Shown in pieces: positions 1 through 9,073 of a stretch of DNA of 15,664 nucleotides (position 1 is the stretch's first letter; each line of letters opens with the position of its first letter). The position numbers and the translations under genes are program-made. The stretch spans positions 1 to 15,664 of the forward strand of contig JAOXYB010026801.1 of NCBI GenBank assembly GCA_028565635.1. Direction: 5' to 3'. The notes below the pieces were generated by a model. The model did no database searches. It was not told where the DNA came from and saw nothing but the letters and a program-made list of their open reading frames with translations. The DNA comes from Phoronis ovalis. Taxonomy: Eukaryota > Phoronida > Phoronidae.

Positions 1-360
1 TATATACAGGAGTTGCAATCTATACACAAAAGAAGTTTGAAGGACTGGTATAAAAAGTGGCACAATGTATCACGGCACAAAAGAGTCCCAAAATGTACCA
101 GATTGCAGGAAATCACATGAAATATTTAAAAAATTTCCCGGGGGGCACGCCCCCAGATCCCCCATAGTTTCGCTTCCCGCCCTGCGGGCAATATATACAG
201 GAGTTGCAATATATACACTAAATGAGTTTGAAGGTCTAAAAAGTGGCACAATGTATGATGGCAAAACTGAAGAGTCCCAAAATGCACCAGATTGCAGGAA
301 ATCACATCCCGGGGGCATGCCCGGACCCCCCTAGTTTCGCTTCGAGCCCTGCGGGCGCTC
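1..360. repeat. Two-unit tandem duplication of a GC-punctuated dispersed repeat
   Basis: Two adjacent units begin with the same TATATACAGGAGTTGCAAT string at 1 and 192, so the first unit is about 191 bp. Both then carry GAGTTTGAAGG- or GAAGTTTGAAGG-like sequence, AAAAAGTGGCACAATGTAT, AGAGTCCCAAAATG and CCAGATTGCAGGAAATCACAT. Each ends in a GC-rich block built on CCCGGGGG, GCATGCCC or GCACGCCC, TAGTTTCGCTTC and GCCCTGCGGGC. The second unit lacks a short AT stretch found in the first at about 120-138. Short open frames on both strands here only reflect the duplication. The family is unknown to me; it looks like a multi-copy dispersed repeat. Confidence 0.75.
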
Positions 361-495
361 GCCTGTCGAAGGGGGGGTCATAATTTTTTTGCCATGCTCT
401 TAGGGGGGGGGGTTGCAATTTTTTGGCAAACCCTGGAGGGGGGTTGAATTTTTTTGTGCACCATGTTTTTGAAATGCACCAACCCCCCCCTGTAG
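361..495. repeat. Poly-G / poly-T low-complexity tract
   Basis: Runs of seven to nine G alternate with T runs at about 371-377, 404-412 and 436-441, followed by a C run near 484-491. The sequence has no coding character. The G runs sit about 30 nt apart, too far for a compact G-quadruplex. The closing C run could pair with an upstream G run. Confidence 0.6.
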
Positions 496-984
496 TAATT
501 TCTGACCAGTCCCTAAGCTTATTCCTCAGTTTTACATTTATTAAAAAAGAAGATATTTTGGATAATTTTCTTTAGGACACTAAATTAAACTCACTAATTC
601 ATTTTTGAGAATAGAGAAAAATGTAGAGAGAAGACAATATAAGACTTAAGAATTTTTTAAGAACCAACACCCAGAATATGTTTTTTATTCTGGTGTTTAT
701 CCACTAAGAAATTCCAATGAAGATAAAGATAAGCCCCCACCGCCCACATTTCAAAAACAAAGCTGTTCGTTTTTAAGTTATTTTATAAGACAATCGACAT
801 ATGAACAAAGATATATTTAAATCATCATATAATAGGATTCTTTGTTATTTTCACTGAACATGCATAACATAAAATGCGTAACAATTACTTGCATGAGTTG
901 GAATTGGACCCAACAAAATTCAAATTCCTTGGCAACTTTGACTGCATGTTTCCTTTTTTATTTTGCTTCTTCTTTCTCTAATTT
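496..984. other. AT-rich stretch without a recognised gene
   Basis: No exon with convincing splice signals was seen. The one structure noted is a short imperfect hairpin: 667-677 pairs with 687-697 around a 9-nt loop, with one bulged C. A 74-codon open frame at 842-1066 has no recognisable protein character and runs into the repeat that follows. Confidence 0.4.
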
Positions 985-1463
985 TCAGAAAGCTATGTCT
1001 CGAAGACGGTTACAGCTAGGAGCTTGGTACTTGATGTGTGACATCCCTTGTGTAGGCCATTTTTGATATTAAGGTATAAAAAGATCATTTTCAGGTCAAA
1101 GGTCAACTGTTGAAAATTGTTTAAAATATTCCAAAATGATTGTATGAGTTACAACGAAGCGTGTTTGATGATCTTTCAGAATATTTCGTCACTAAAAGGT
1201 TATGTTTTTATTTTTTGATATATTTTCCAGTAATTTATTGATCTTCCAATTTTCACTAAGCTGTGCCTAGAAGACTGTTACACTTAAGGACATGATGTTT
1301 TGAGCTTGACATCCCCAGGGTTGGCCATTGCTGACCTTAGGGTCAAAAGATCACTTAGGTGTCAAAGGTCAAAATGTTAAAATTGCCCAACATATTCCAA
1401 AATGATGGTATTAGGTTATAAAAGGCCACTTAGATGACCTTTCAGAATATTTAGGTATTAAAA
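985..1463. repeat. Two-unit diverged tandem repeat with AGGTCA direct repeats
   Basis: Unit 1 (about 985-1206) and unit 2 (about 1252-1463) share an ordered set of blocks: TTTCA(G/C), AGCTRTGYCT-GAAGAC-GTTACA, a GACATCCC block, GGTCAAAGGTCA, CATATTCCAAAATGAT or its variant, and CTTTCAGAATATTT. The offset is about 267 bp. Unit 1 holds a perfect DR1 element (AGGTCA, one A, AGGTCA; 1093-1105). Unit 2 holds a one-mismatch version (about 1359-1371). The frames are broken, so this is not coding. Divergence between the units suggests an old duplication. Confidence 0.65.
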
Positions 1464-2253
1464 GATGAATTCACGACAAAATCATGACCTTAAAACATTT
1501 GAAAATGTGAAAAAATTACAAAAGCAGGAGTCAGAAGATGTATATGTAAATGTGCTTATTGTACAGAATGTCATGTTATTTAGGTGTTACAATTCTAGCA
1601 GTTTTTTAAAGACTTATGCTTTAATTTTTATAACTTATATTTTTTTTGATTTTCATTGTTTCGACATTTTGAGGCGGCTGTCCTTATTAGTCTAGCCGTT
1701 TAGTGTTTTAGTTCCATCTCTAGTTTAATTAAATTATGTGTTGATACTACTGTCTATTTATAGTTTTCTTTATAAAGCACCTTGTACATTATTGTTTTGT
1801 TTGACCATAGGCCTTTTTGTTTGGCATTTATTCATCCTATTATATTTATTCATTCTATATTTACATTGGACTGGTCATCCTACTGTTGCTCTCATAATGT
1901 ATAAATAATCGAAATTTCGCAATAACTTTGGGGAAAACATAATTTCCTTCAATGTAAAAAACAAGCAATAGTAAACTAGATAGCCTTTTAGGAAAGGCAG
2001 GGTAGCTCATATTCGGTTTTGTGAACGTGACCTGACCTCTAAATCACCTTTCAACATCATTTTTGAACTTTTCAACAAATAATAGATTTTTTTTGCTTTG
2101 GGACTTCTTGTAAAATTAGACCATGCAATGTGTTTATTGTTATCCATTCCATTTAATACTACATACCTAGTTTCTACTTTTTTAAAATATGTGATATCAG
2201 AATGGTATGTTTTCCAGTACACATATTCTACATGAACTCTGATTTTTTTCTAG
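1464..2253. other. AT-rich intergenic or intronic stretch
   Basis: No gene is supported. The 76-codon open frame at 1465-1695 has low-complexity composition (Phe, Ile, Leu, Lys) and no splice support. The right end is the pyrimidine tract and TAG acceptor of the exon beginning at 2254, so at least the last part is probably intron. Confidence 0.35.
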
Positions 2254-2470
2254 ATCGTAATAAGATGCCAGTGGCGTATATTCAGCACCGGCAGGTGATA
2301 GGAGCATTTAATGTTTCTCATGTTGCACATCGTTATCCAGTTTTCTGTAAGGTGAAAAGTGATGTCCCGTCAGTCAAGGACACAACAAGGCTATGTACTA
2401 GCAGTAAAGACTTCGTCAAACTGATTAATGAAAATAGACTAATGAAGACTGTATCGGCTATTTGGAGCAG
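2254..2470 (+). CDS. Internal exon of an unrecognised protein
   Basis: A 217-bp open segment lies between a strong acceptor (a T-rich tract ending TTTTTTTCTAG at 2253) and a consensus donor (CAG then GTGAGT at 2471). The reading frame enters in phase 1 and leaves in phase 2. It encodes about 72 residues of mixed, protein-like composition, including AYIQHRQVIGAFNVSHVAHR and a Cys/Lys/Ser-rich centre, and ends ...SAIWSR. I do not recognise the family. The donor phase matches the acceptor phase of the membrane-spanning exon at 2946, 475 nt downstream, so the two are very likely consecutive exons of one gene. Earlier exons must lie upstream of the window or be missed. The exon call rests on splice sites, frame and composition, not on homology. 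Confidence 0.62.
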
Positions 2471-2945
2471 GTGAGTGATTGATTAGGTTTTACTGTACTA
2501 ATACTGAAACGCGGCAAGTGTCTTTTAAGTAACCTTGCCTCCAATACGCTAATTCAATTTCGCACTTTTGTGACACTTATAATCTCACAGTTGCCGGCAG
2601 ACTGTCAAAGTGGACTAGGGTTTGGTTTTATGTGTTTTAAGTAAAACAGCCAGTGCAAAAGTGTTGGAACTTCCATAGTTATATTATATAACATGCAATG
2701 CTATTGATGTAAGTTAAACTTTTTATCCAGCGTCCGCAGAGTTACGTAATAATTTAGGACAGTTGCCAATCCTTCTAGTTGTATTAGTCTCAGTTTCTAC
2801 AAAACATAGGCAGTTTTATGATAGCTATCACTCTTATTTGCTAACAAGAATTTTATCTATATGAACCTGTATATGACCCATTTCACTCACCGTTAAACAA
2901 AGTTATTTTTGGTCTCGCCTAATGGCTGTATTCCATGTATTTCAG

Positions 2946-3049
2946 ATTTGTTCATGACATCATTTTGCTATCTGCTCAACTCATAATACTTCTTCTAATA
3001 CTGGTATTTGCTGAGATACTTATACATATGTCTTGTCCAACGATGAATG
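2946..3049 (+). CDS. Internal exon encoding a transmembrane segment
   Basis: A 104-bp open segment follows a clear acceptor (ATTCCATGTATTTCAG, ending at 2945) and stops at a GTACGT donor (3050). It completes the split Arg codon from the exon at 2254-2470 and leaves in phase 1. The translation contains a roughly 22-residue hydrophobic stretch (IILLSAQLIILLLILVFAEI) flanked by FVHD and HMSCPTMN, so it fits a single membrane-spanning helix. With the preceding exon, the simplest reading is a soluble region followed by a transmembrane helix. The protein family is unknown to me. The next in-phase partner could be the candidate exon at 8056, or even the large exon at 10734; sequence alone does not decide. 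Confidence 0.6.
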
Positions 3050-3666
3050 GTACGTAAACGATTTTTACGGTCTTTATGTTTGTGTTTTCAATAATAGGCG
3101 AGTTTGTTTAATTTGGGAAGATTTTTGTTCTAGCATGCAATGTCAATGATTGTGGTAGCGGTTATTACGTAGGCCGTTATGTTTGTAATGGACACAGCGC
3201 GAAATGAAAAGAATAAGTCGGGTTAAGCATTAATAAGTCTAAAATGCAAACGAGTAGCTGAGCTTCTTTCCTGAACAGGTAATTACGCACAACCCGTCGT
3301 CCCTGTGAACAAATTACAAGAACTACTAAATACTTGGCTGTAATCACATTAGTCTGTTCGAGCACGTTATAATCGATTACCGGTGCTTGTGAGGAAGTAG
3401 TGTAAAAAAAATATTCTTTCAAATAAAAAACTTTGCCAGTATATTATATACTTCTAAATAGCATAAGGACACAATTTCAATCCCTTGTACAGTGATTTCC
3501 CTTCCAAACAGAAACAAACCAAAAAGCCAGCGCCAAGGAGGACAAGAGAAAAAGTCATAAACTTATATTAAGGTACTACTTCCAGCATGGCCAGCCTGTA
3601 CGGCCAGCCACAGATCACCATTCACCACACATTTAGCATACAGGATTATTCATTATTCATACAAGA
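3050..3666. other. Probable intron or intergenic DNA
   Basis: This stretch starts with the donor of the transmembrane exon and runs to the left end of the first inverted-repeat transposon. An 81-codon open frame on the minus strand (3177-3422) has no splice or domain support. I see no RNA gene or other structure. Confidence 0.35.
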
Positions 3667-4339
3667 CGCAAGTAACTAAAGGCATGTGTTTACCACGTTT
3701 CGCCACGGGTGGCGCTGCGAAATTGTATTTTTTTGATATTTCTAAATAAATAAAAAGGGTGTTTTTTCATTTTAATGTGTGTTTGTTAGGAACTGCATGA
3801 CCTTTAACGTGACACTCACTGCTTTTGGCTAAAAGAGCACGTGACTCATAGGTGTATGCTTACCTGTGCTAAAAATTACTCCTATTTCAACTAAGTTTCC
3901 GCGCGTTCGACAAGATAAATGATCTAATTTTTTGATAAAAATAGCTAATATGTTTATTCAAGAAGATAACAGAAATAAGGCATATTTCGTTTTTTTTCTT
4001 CCATTTTAATTAACATACTTGTTTCCATATAACTCTTATAAAATCCACCATTTTTCGCTTGAAAACATGTTATTCCTCAATAACGCCAAAATAGTTTGAG
4101 TATGCCATATGTGCAAAAGTAAGTTCTTACTTACATGATCTCATAGAACAACTTTCAAAACTTTACAAAATGAAGCGGACGCGCGGAATTTTTATTATTT
4201 CGTTCCTACTTTCCTGCAACCAACAGTCCTGTGGAGACATTCCGTTTAGTAGCACGTGCATATGTAGATAGGGGAGATAATTCTGAATTATAGCGCGTGC
4301 GTCTGGAAATAAATTTTAACCTGCCTTAAGTTACTTGCG
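3667..4339 (+). mobile_element. Non-autonomous inverted-repeat (MITE-like) DNA transposon, copy 1
   Basis: The left end reads CGCAAGTAACTAAAGGCATG and the right end is a near-perfect reverse complement ending CCTTAAGTTACTTGCG. The whole 673 bp aligns through its length with the second copy at 9724-10427, in the same orientation. Shared internal blocks include GACCTTTAACGTG, GGTGTRTGCTTACCTGTGC, TGTTTATTCAAGAAGATAAC and ATTATAGCGCGTGCGTCTGG. It has no open frame for a transposase. The inverted ends are slightly decayed compared with copy 2, and no clear target duplication remains (GA before, AA after). A palindromic CACGTG lies at 3838-3843 and is conserved in copy 2. Confidence 0.8.
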
Positions 4340-4740
4340 AAATGATTGGGTACCTATAGCGATAGGCGTGTTGGCCTCTTATGCTCGATTATTGTCTGGC
4401 ATAAAGTTTATCCGATAATTGATGTTGGATAATGTGTTGTTTAAGTACATTTTTCTTATAACACTATTTTCAAGTAAATAATATTGTGCACAACATGAAA
4501 AGTCGTCAAAACGTGCCTGCCCAGGGCAAATATTTGAGAAATTAAAAAAAAACGTAGTTACAAGTAAAATCTGTATTAATGTGATAATTTTTTTTTTTGT
4601 TAATTAAAGAAATATACAGTTAGACAAGATTGTGAAACAGGCATAAGTCCTACCAAAATTATAAAATTGGATATTTAGATAATATAATAATTGGTTAAAA
4701 TTGCTTCTGACTCTTGATTCTAAAGTAAGCTTAACACTTT
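4340..4740. other. AT-rich spacer with one arm of an inverted repeat
   Basis: No gene is visible. The string GTTTATCCGATAATTGATG at 4406-4424 matches, with one mismatch, the reverse complement of 6677-6695. Confidence 0.4.
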
Positions 4741-6695
4741 CAGATTTGCTTCAATCTTTAATGTTTTGTGCGTTTTCCCCTCGGCTGAAAAAAATACAGC
4801 CATGAAACACAAATATGCAGACTTATTCCTCAAAAACGGTTAATTATAAAACTTCAAACTAAAAACACTTCTCGTATATTAATATATTAAGAAATGTTGT
4901 AGGCAGTTTTAGCAAGATTCATTCAGTAATTTGATATCCACTTTTGAGAGAAAATGGTGGGGAAATTTAAATTTGTATTTTCATTTTGGTGTCAAGTAAT
5001 TTTTCTTAATGTAATGAGCTGTTTTATCATAAATGGCTAGTTTGTCACATATATTATATTCTTAACTTATATATAAACTTGGTAAGCTATTAATTAGTTT
5101 AATTGTTATGTGGAACTTGAAAAAATGCACTTTGTTCTCTGATGTTTTGCGAGTTTCTCCTCTCTAGAGAATCACTCAGCCATGTTATAAAACTTCAAAC
5201 TGAAAACACTTCCCATAATTATATTAACATAATGAGGAATATTTGTAGGCAATTTTAGCAAGATTCATTCAGTAACTTGAAATTTATTGCAAAAAAGCTA
5301 TCCAATTTTGAGAGAAAATGGTGGAGAAATTTAAATGTTGCTACTTTCACAGTGGTGTCAAGTACTTTTCCTTAGTGTAAAGAGCTGTCATATCATAAAT
5401 GGCTAGTTCGTCACATATATTATATTCTTAACTCATATAAAAACTTGGTAAGCTATAAATTAGCTTTATTTTTATAAGGAACTTGGAAAAATGCTCTTTG
5501 TTCTCTGATATTTTGCGAGTTTCTCTTCCCTAGAGAGAAATTACTCAACCATGTTATAAAACTTCAAACTGAAAGCAGTTCTGATAATTATATTAATATA
5601 ATAAGGAATAGTTGTAGGCAATTTTAGGAAGATTCATTCAGTAATTTGAAGTTAATACAAAATTTAATTATTCTTCCATTGGGTTTTTTACATTTTAAAG
5701 CGAAATCACTTCTCATCAATTATATTCACACATTAAGAAGTAGATATTGACAGCTATACCCGGATTCATGCAGTAATATGAAACATGTTGTAAAATCCAT
5801 TTTTGAGAAAATCAGGGAAATTTTGAAATTTCTCGCACTGTCTCAAATGTCACAAAATTCAGTAAAAATGATTACAAGAATAAATGGCTGCTCCTTTACT
5901 TGATGAATTATGATGTTTACAAGATTAGTAACGGCCTGCTGGAGGCTACCACTAGAACGAACAAACCGAATATACATAAATTACTGAAAAGCAATTTGGA
6001 TTAATTTATTTCTATGCCCTACTGAATTATCGCTGACTCAATCTACTGCATGCAGTCCAGTAGACTAACCTTGCATAAAATTAACATTGTTTTCAGCCAG
6101 CCGTATTTGTATTTCTCAAAATTGATATCAACCAGTTGAAATGTTAATATCGTTATTTCAAGACTGTTGTTTAGAAACTACGAGATTATTTACTGTTTTG
6201 CACATTGTAATTGATAGCAGATGGTCTGATATACTTGGATTACATTTTATAATCACTGAATCTGTAGCCCGAATTTATATTCTAAAACGAGCTTTCTTGC
6301 GTTATCAGGACCGTGCTGTCACTTTTGTTTCTAATCAAGTTAGAGAAATCTTCACTAAATATAAATCATGCATTCATGTGACTTGTAATAATACCTAAAA
6401 AACGGGGGCTCTATTGAAACTTTTAACACAATGGCTTGTCTATTAAACAGCATGTTATCAGTACATATTAGTGTGGAAAAACAAGAAACAAGAAACAAAT
6501 AATAGTTATACACATAAAACCTGTTTTTAATTGTAAATTTATGTACTGATTTTTAGCCTCCACAAAAATGTTTTGATGACTTGACGTATAATATTATGGT
6601 GTATATCATTATTTATTCTAAACAGCTCCACCATTTAAAAATGTACGTAATATCCGATACAAAGAACCAATTTCACCATCGATTATCGGATAAAC
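4406..6695. repeat. Distant inverted-repeat arms (4406-4424 and 6677-6695)
   Basis: The 19-bp arms match at 18 of 19 positions in inverted orientation, about 2.25 kb apart. They flank the diverged tandem array. They could be ends of an old composite or inverted-repeat transposon, but I see no target duplication and no transposase, so chance or an unrelated repeat is possible. Confidence 0.3.
4741..5895 (+). repeat. Diverged tandem array, unit about 340-370 bp, three to four units
   Basis: The anchor ACTTCAAACT occurs at 4851, 5192 and 5561, giving periods of 341 and 369 bp. Around each anchor come, in order, a TTTGCGAGTTTCTCC-like block, a CAGCCATGTTATAA-like block, the anchor, TTGTAGGCARTTTTAG, AGATTCATTCAGTAA, GAGAGAAAATGGTGG, GGTGTCAAGTA, ATCATAAATGGCTAG and CACATATATTATATTCTTAA. 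The unit starting at 5561 is truncated after the TTCATTCAGTAA block. A more degraded unit follows at about 5696-5895, with recognisable ATTCATGCAGTAA, TTTTTGAGAAAATCAGG and AATAAATGGCTGC. The array is non-coding and resembles a satellite-like array or nested repeat expansion. Confidence 0.7.
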
Positions 6696-6760
6696 AGTTA
6701 CTTTGCTAACGCAATTATCCTAACACAATTATTAGTTGTGACGTATCAAGTAAGCAATCA
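5896..6760. other. AT-rich stretch without a supported gene
   Basis: An 85-codon open frame at 6141-6398 is present, but it lacks splice sites, a recognisable domain or a plausible 5' context, so I do not call it. A short inverted pair CACAA/TTGTG (6724-6740) and a TGACGTA motif (6739-6745) lie at the right edge. Confidence 0.35.
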
Positions 6761-6761
6761 T

Positions 6762-7123
6762 CCAATCAGAATTCAGTGTCCCGATGTTGGACATCGAGGA
6801 CAGCGTAGTAACCAATCAGGACGCTGCTGATATTTTAAGTCACGAGGAAATATTTATTAAACGGTTTGAATCGTAAATTAATATATTTAAAGATATATCA
6901 AACTTTCCACTTATTGACATTATAAAAATGCATACTATGAGGATCAACGTCACGAGTAAATGTAAATTAAACTTCTATTTCTTTCTTTTTGATATCTTAA
7001 TAACTGTATAAAAAAATGTTTACGATGTATACACATCGAGGACACCTTGAGAAGCCAATCAGGACACTGCTAATATTAACGTAGTGGCTAGGGAACAAAT
7101 TCACGAGTAAATATGTATTAAAC
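6762..7123 (+). repeat. Repeat cluster with three CCAATCAG boxes and CGATGT/ACATCG palindromes
   Basis: CCAATCAG occurs at 6762-6769, 6812-6819 and 7055-7062, all in the same orientation. The second and third sit in a duplicated block: an inverted pair CGATGT-N3/4-ACATCG (6782-6796 and 7023-7038), then AGGACA, CCAATCAGGAC and CTGCTRATATT. The block ends in CACGAGKAAATAT-like sequence followed by TTAAAC. The tail alone occurs a third time at 6949-6972. It is either a repeat family or an old promoter-like region; CCAAT boxes are typical NF-Y sites in animals. Confidence 0.55.
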
Positions 7124-7751
7124 ATTTAAATTTACATATCTAAGGAAATATAATTAATTTATTGAAATTAAGTTATCATATTCTTGCCATGCCAAAAATA
7201 GTTTGGTTCTTCTTGGATTTATCGAAGAAAGTTATTGTGAACAACACTGCCATTATATACGTATTTTCCAATTCAAGTAATATTAATTTTACGTTTAATA
7301 AAACTGACCGTTATTAATTGTATTGCATCTTGGGAAACAAAATATGAAATATTCTTCAATTCTGGCACTGCGATGTTTCGCGGTCGATTCCATCAATTAC
7401 ACTATTAATATGAGATATTCATTTTCCAGAATTTGTATACACGTATGACAACTATATATGCAAATCGTATAATTCTAAGAAGCTTTCGTTGAAAAATATA
7501 GAAATAATTATTCTTCAATAGTTCATTAATATTGTGATTATTAGATAGCTTATATCGCGATTCTGTTTAAACTTTAGAACAATTATGTTTTAAAGAAACA
7601 TATAAGATGTTTGTTAAGGTCATTTATATGAAAGGAAAAGATTTATAATAAATACTGATCATCGAAATAGGACCGTGAAATAGGATTAAACATATAACCA
7701 ATTACTCTATTCATAGCTATACGCTTTTAAGTTATTGTGCTTTGATATGAA
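7124..7751. other. AT-rich stretch with nothing recognisable
   Basis: I found no long open frame, convincing exon, RNA gene or clear repeat. The composition is strongly A/T. Confidence 0.35.
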
Positions 7752-7891
7752 GCGTAATTCGCGATAAGCAGCGTACTTGAGCGTAGGCTTTTTACAGCTG
7801 TTACTGGGCTTACGCAGCTACGCAGAGCGTGACTAATTCCAACTAGCAAGCGTAGGTCACGTTTAAGCAGAATGCGTGTGGTGCTTATCGC
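7752..7891. repeat. GC-rich nested inverted repeat with many GCGTA/TACGC motifs
   Basis: In otherwise AT-rich DNA this 140-bp island has outer arms GCGATAAGCA (7761-7770) and TGCTTATCGC (7882-7891), a perfect 10-bp inverted match. Inside is a second pair, GCGTAGGC (7781-7788) and GCTTACGC (7808-7815). GCGTA or its complement recurs about six times. It could be a small fold-back transposon remnant or a protein-binding cluster. Confidence 0.5.
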
Positions 7892-8055
7892 TAACTATTG
7901 CGCGCTGCGCGAGATACTGTTCCATGCATTTTAAATCAACCAACATCGTAGATATTAACTACCATATTTTCAATAGATACTTTCAATTGCAATTTGTGAA
8001 TCTCTATTGCATGCGGAAACACTTGCAACTATAAACAGTTTGTCTACATTTCTAG

Positions 8056-8149
8056 TTGACAACGAAATACTTGCACGCTTCATTCAGCCTGAACGAGCAA
8101 CTATTGTGGACAAAAACGTTTTCAAGTCTTCTTTACCTGGCGTAAACAG
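8056..8149 (+). CDS. Candidate internal exon (unrecognised)
   Basis: A 94-bp segment lies between a TTTCTAG acceptor (ending 8055) and a strong donor, CAG then GTGAGT (from 8150). Only one of the three frames is open, and it enters in phase 1 and leaves in phase 2. It encodes about 31 residues of ordinary composition (DNEILARFIQPERATIVDKN, then VFKSSLPGVN). The entering phase matches the donor of the transmembrane exon (3050), and the leaving phase matches the acceptor before the 2A exon (8966), so it could join the two. I do not recognise the sequence; it could also be an untranslated or unrelated exon. The intron to the next exon would be 817 nt. Confidence 0.42.
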
Positions 8150-8855
8150 GTGAGTGAAGAGTTGCACCCCATTTGATGTCTGATGGTCTTCTAGCTGTTT
8201 GTGTTTGAAGCGATGTGTTCATAGCTGCTTAAAGCTAAACAACAAACACGATGGAAACATAGATCTTGCCACTTTGGTAGGGAATAACCACCAATCTCAT
8301 ATTAAACTAATTTCCTTACATGAATTTTTGGATATCTTGTAAAGTAACTATAATGAAATGTTAGATCACATTAAATTTAAATCCATGTCATACATGTAAG
8401 AAGCGACGTGTTTTCTTGATTATTTATAAAAAGTACGTCGGATGAAAACAACAGTAAAGGTTATAAATACTAAATAACATCAACTCAGACTGAATCAATG
8501 AAACGGTTAGTGTCCCATACCTTCTCAAGTACGTCTGGGCATATTTTGTTTATTGTCTCCAAAAGCAGCAGAACGATAATCCTTTTATTTATATGTAAAT
8601 TACCCTCCAAAGTCTTGAAACCACTGAACTTACAGCTTACATTAATTTGAATATAAATAGACTAACTCCGTAGATAGCAAAATAGGTCAATCACATACAT
8701 GCTGTCCTGCCAGAGTGCATCTATAGTCCGCTAAGCAAAAAGATGAGATGGAGCACACACAGAGAAAATATTATCTCAGTTTGGCAAAATCGTGTCAAAA
8801 ATTTAATGACGTATTTATTTCGCTCTTGTTAAACTGAATATAACAACAATTGACT
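8150..8855. other. Probable intron or promoter region upstream of the 2A exon
   Basis: No exon is visible here. A TATAAATAG string occurs at 8652-8660, about 200 nt before the ATG of the short basic open frame at 8856. In DNA this A/T-rich it may be chance. If transcription started near 8685, that frame would follow a short leader. Confidence 0.3.
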
Positions 8856-8945
8856 ATGGCTAAGCCCAGACGTTCGTTGAGAAGGCACGGACCACTAAAG
8901 TTGGGTTCATTCCGACTAACATTAACCCAGCAACAACATAATTGA
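8856..8945 (+). pseudogene. Short basic leader frame, one base out of frame with the 2A peptide
   Basis: An ATG at 8856 opens 29 codons with a strongly basic start (MAKPRRSLRRHGPLKLGSFR) and closes at TGA 8943-8945. The frame that carries the 2A motif is open from 8926 onward, so a single +1 shift between 8926 and 8942 would connect the two. I infer this may be the original first coding part of a 2A leader that has suffered an indel, or that has a sequence error here. It may instead be a chance frame in front of a true acceptor at 8965-8966. No strong donor is visible in the overlap. Homologous leaders in related loci would settle it. Confidence 0.35.
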
Positions 8946-8966
8946 TTGCACAATTATCTGTTTTAG

Positions 8967-9073
8967 CTGTCTCCAGTATACTGATAGAAGTAATGCTCTG
9001 GTTATTAGGCTGTTAATATTGTTAGCTGGTGATGTGGAAGTCAACCCTGGACCTGACAAACCTGTTTGTCGTG
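8967..9073 (+). CDS. Exon encoding a 2A-like ribosome-skipping peptide (GDVEVNPGP)
   Basis: The in-frame translation ends ...ALVIRLLILLAGDVEVNPGP, then DKPVCR and one base of the next codon. It has the canonical 2A signature, D-V-E-x-N-P-G followed by P, directly after a Leu/Ile-rich helix. In known 2A peptides the ribosome fails to form the Gly-Pro bond, so two proteins come from one frame. The acceptor is TTATCTGTTTTAG (ending 8966) and the donor is GTATGT at 9074; without splicing the frame hits TAA at 9079. The exon leaves in phase 1, exactly what the LRR-Roc-COR exon at 10734 needs. 2A-like sequences are known in viruses, in non-LTR retrotransposons of molluscs and other invertebrates, and at the N-terminus of sea-urchin NLR proteins. 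No viral or reverse-transcriptase sequence is seen nearby, so a host leader exon is favoured; a retroelement 5' remnant is the main alternative. Confidence 0.7.

Noticed and set aside
65-334. Open frames on both strands over the first 330 bases
   Set aside because: They arise from the tandem duplication; the peptides repeat with the DNA and have no domain or splice support.
371-491. G-quadruplex in the poly-G tract
   Set aside because: G runs are about 30 nt apart, giving loops too long for a stable structure; low complexity explains the pattern.
3177-3422. 81-codon minus-strand open frame
   Set aside because: No domain, no splice signals on that strand and a position inside a probable intron.
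6141-6398. 85-codon plus-strand open frame
   Set aside because: No splice signals, no recognisable motif and no neighbouring exon in phase; its length is possible by chance.
8967-9073. 2A motif as part of an integrated virus
   Set aside because: No capsid, polymerase or other viral-like frame is visible around it, and it is flanked by splice signals; a host or retroelement origin is simpler.
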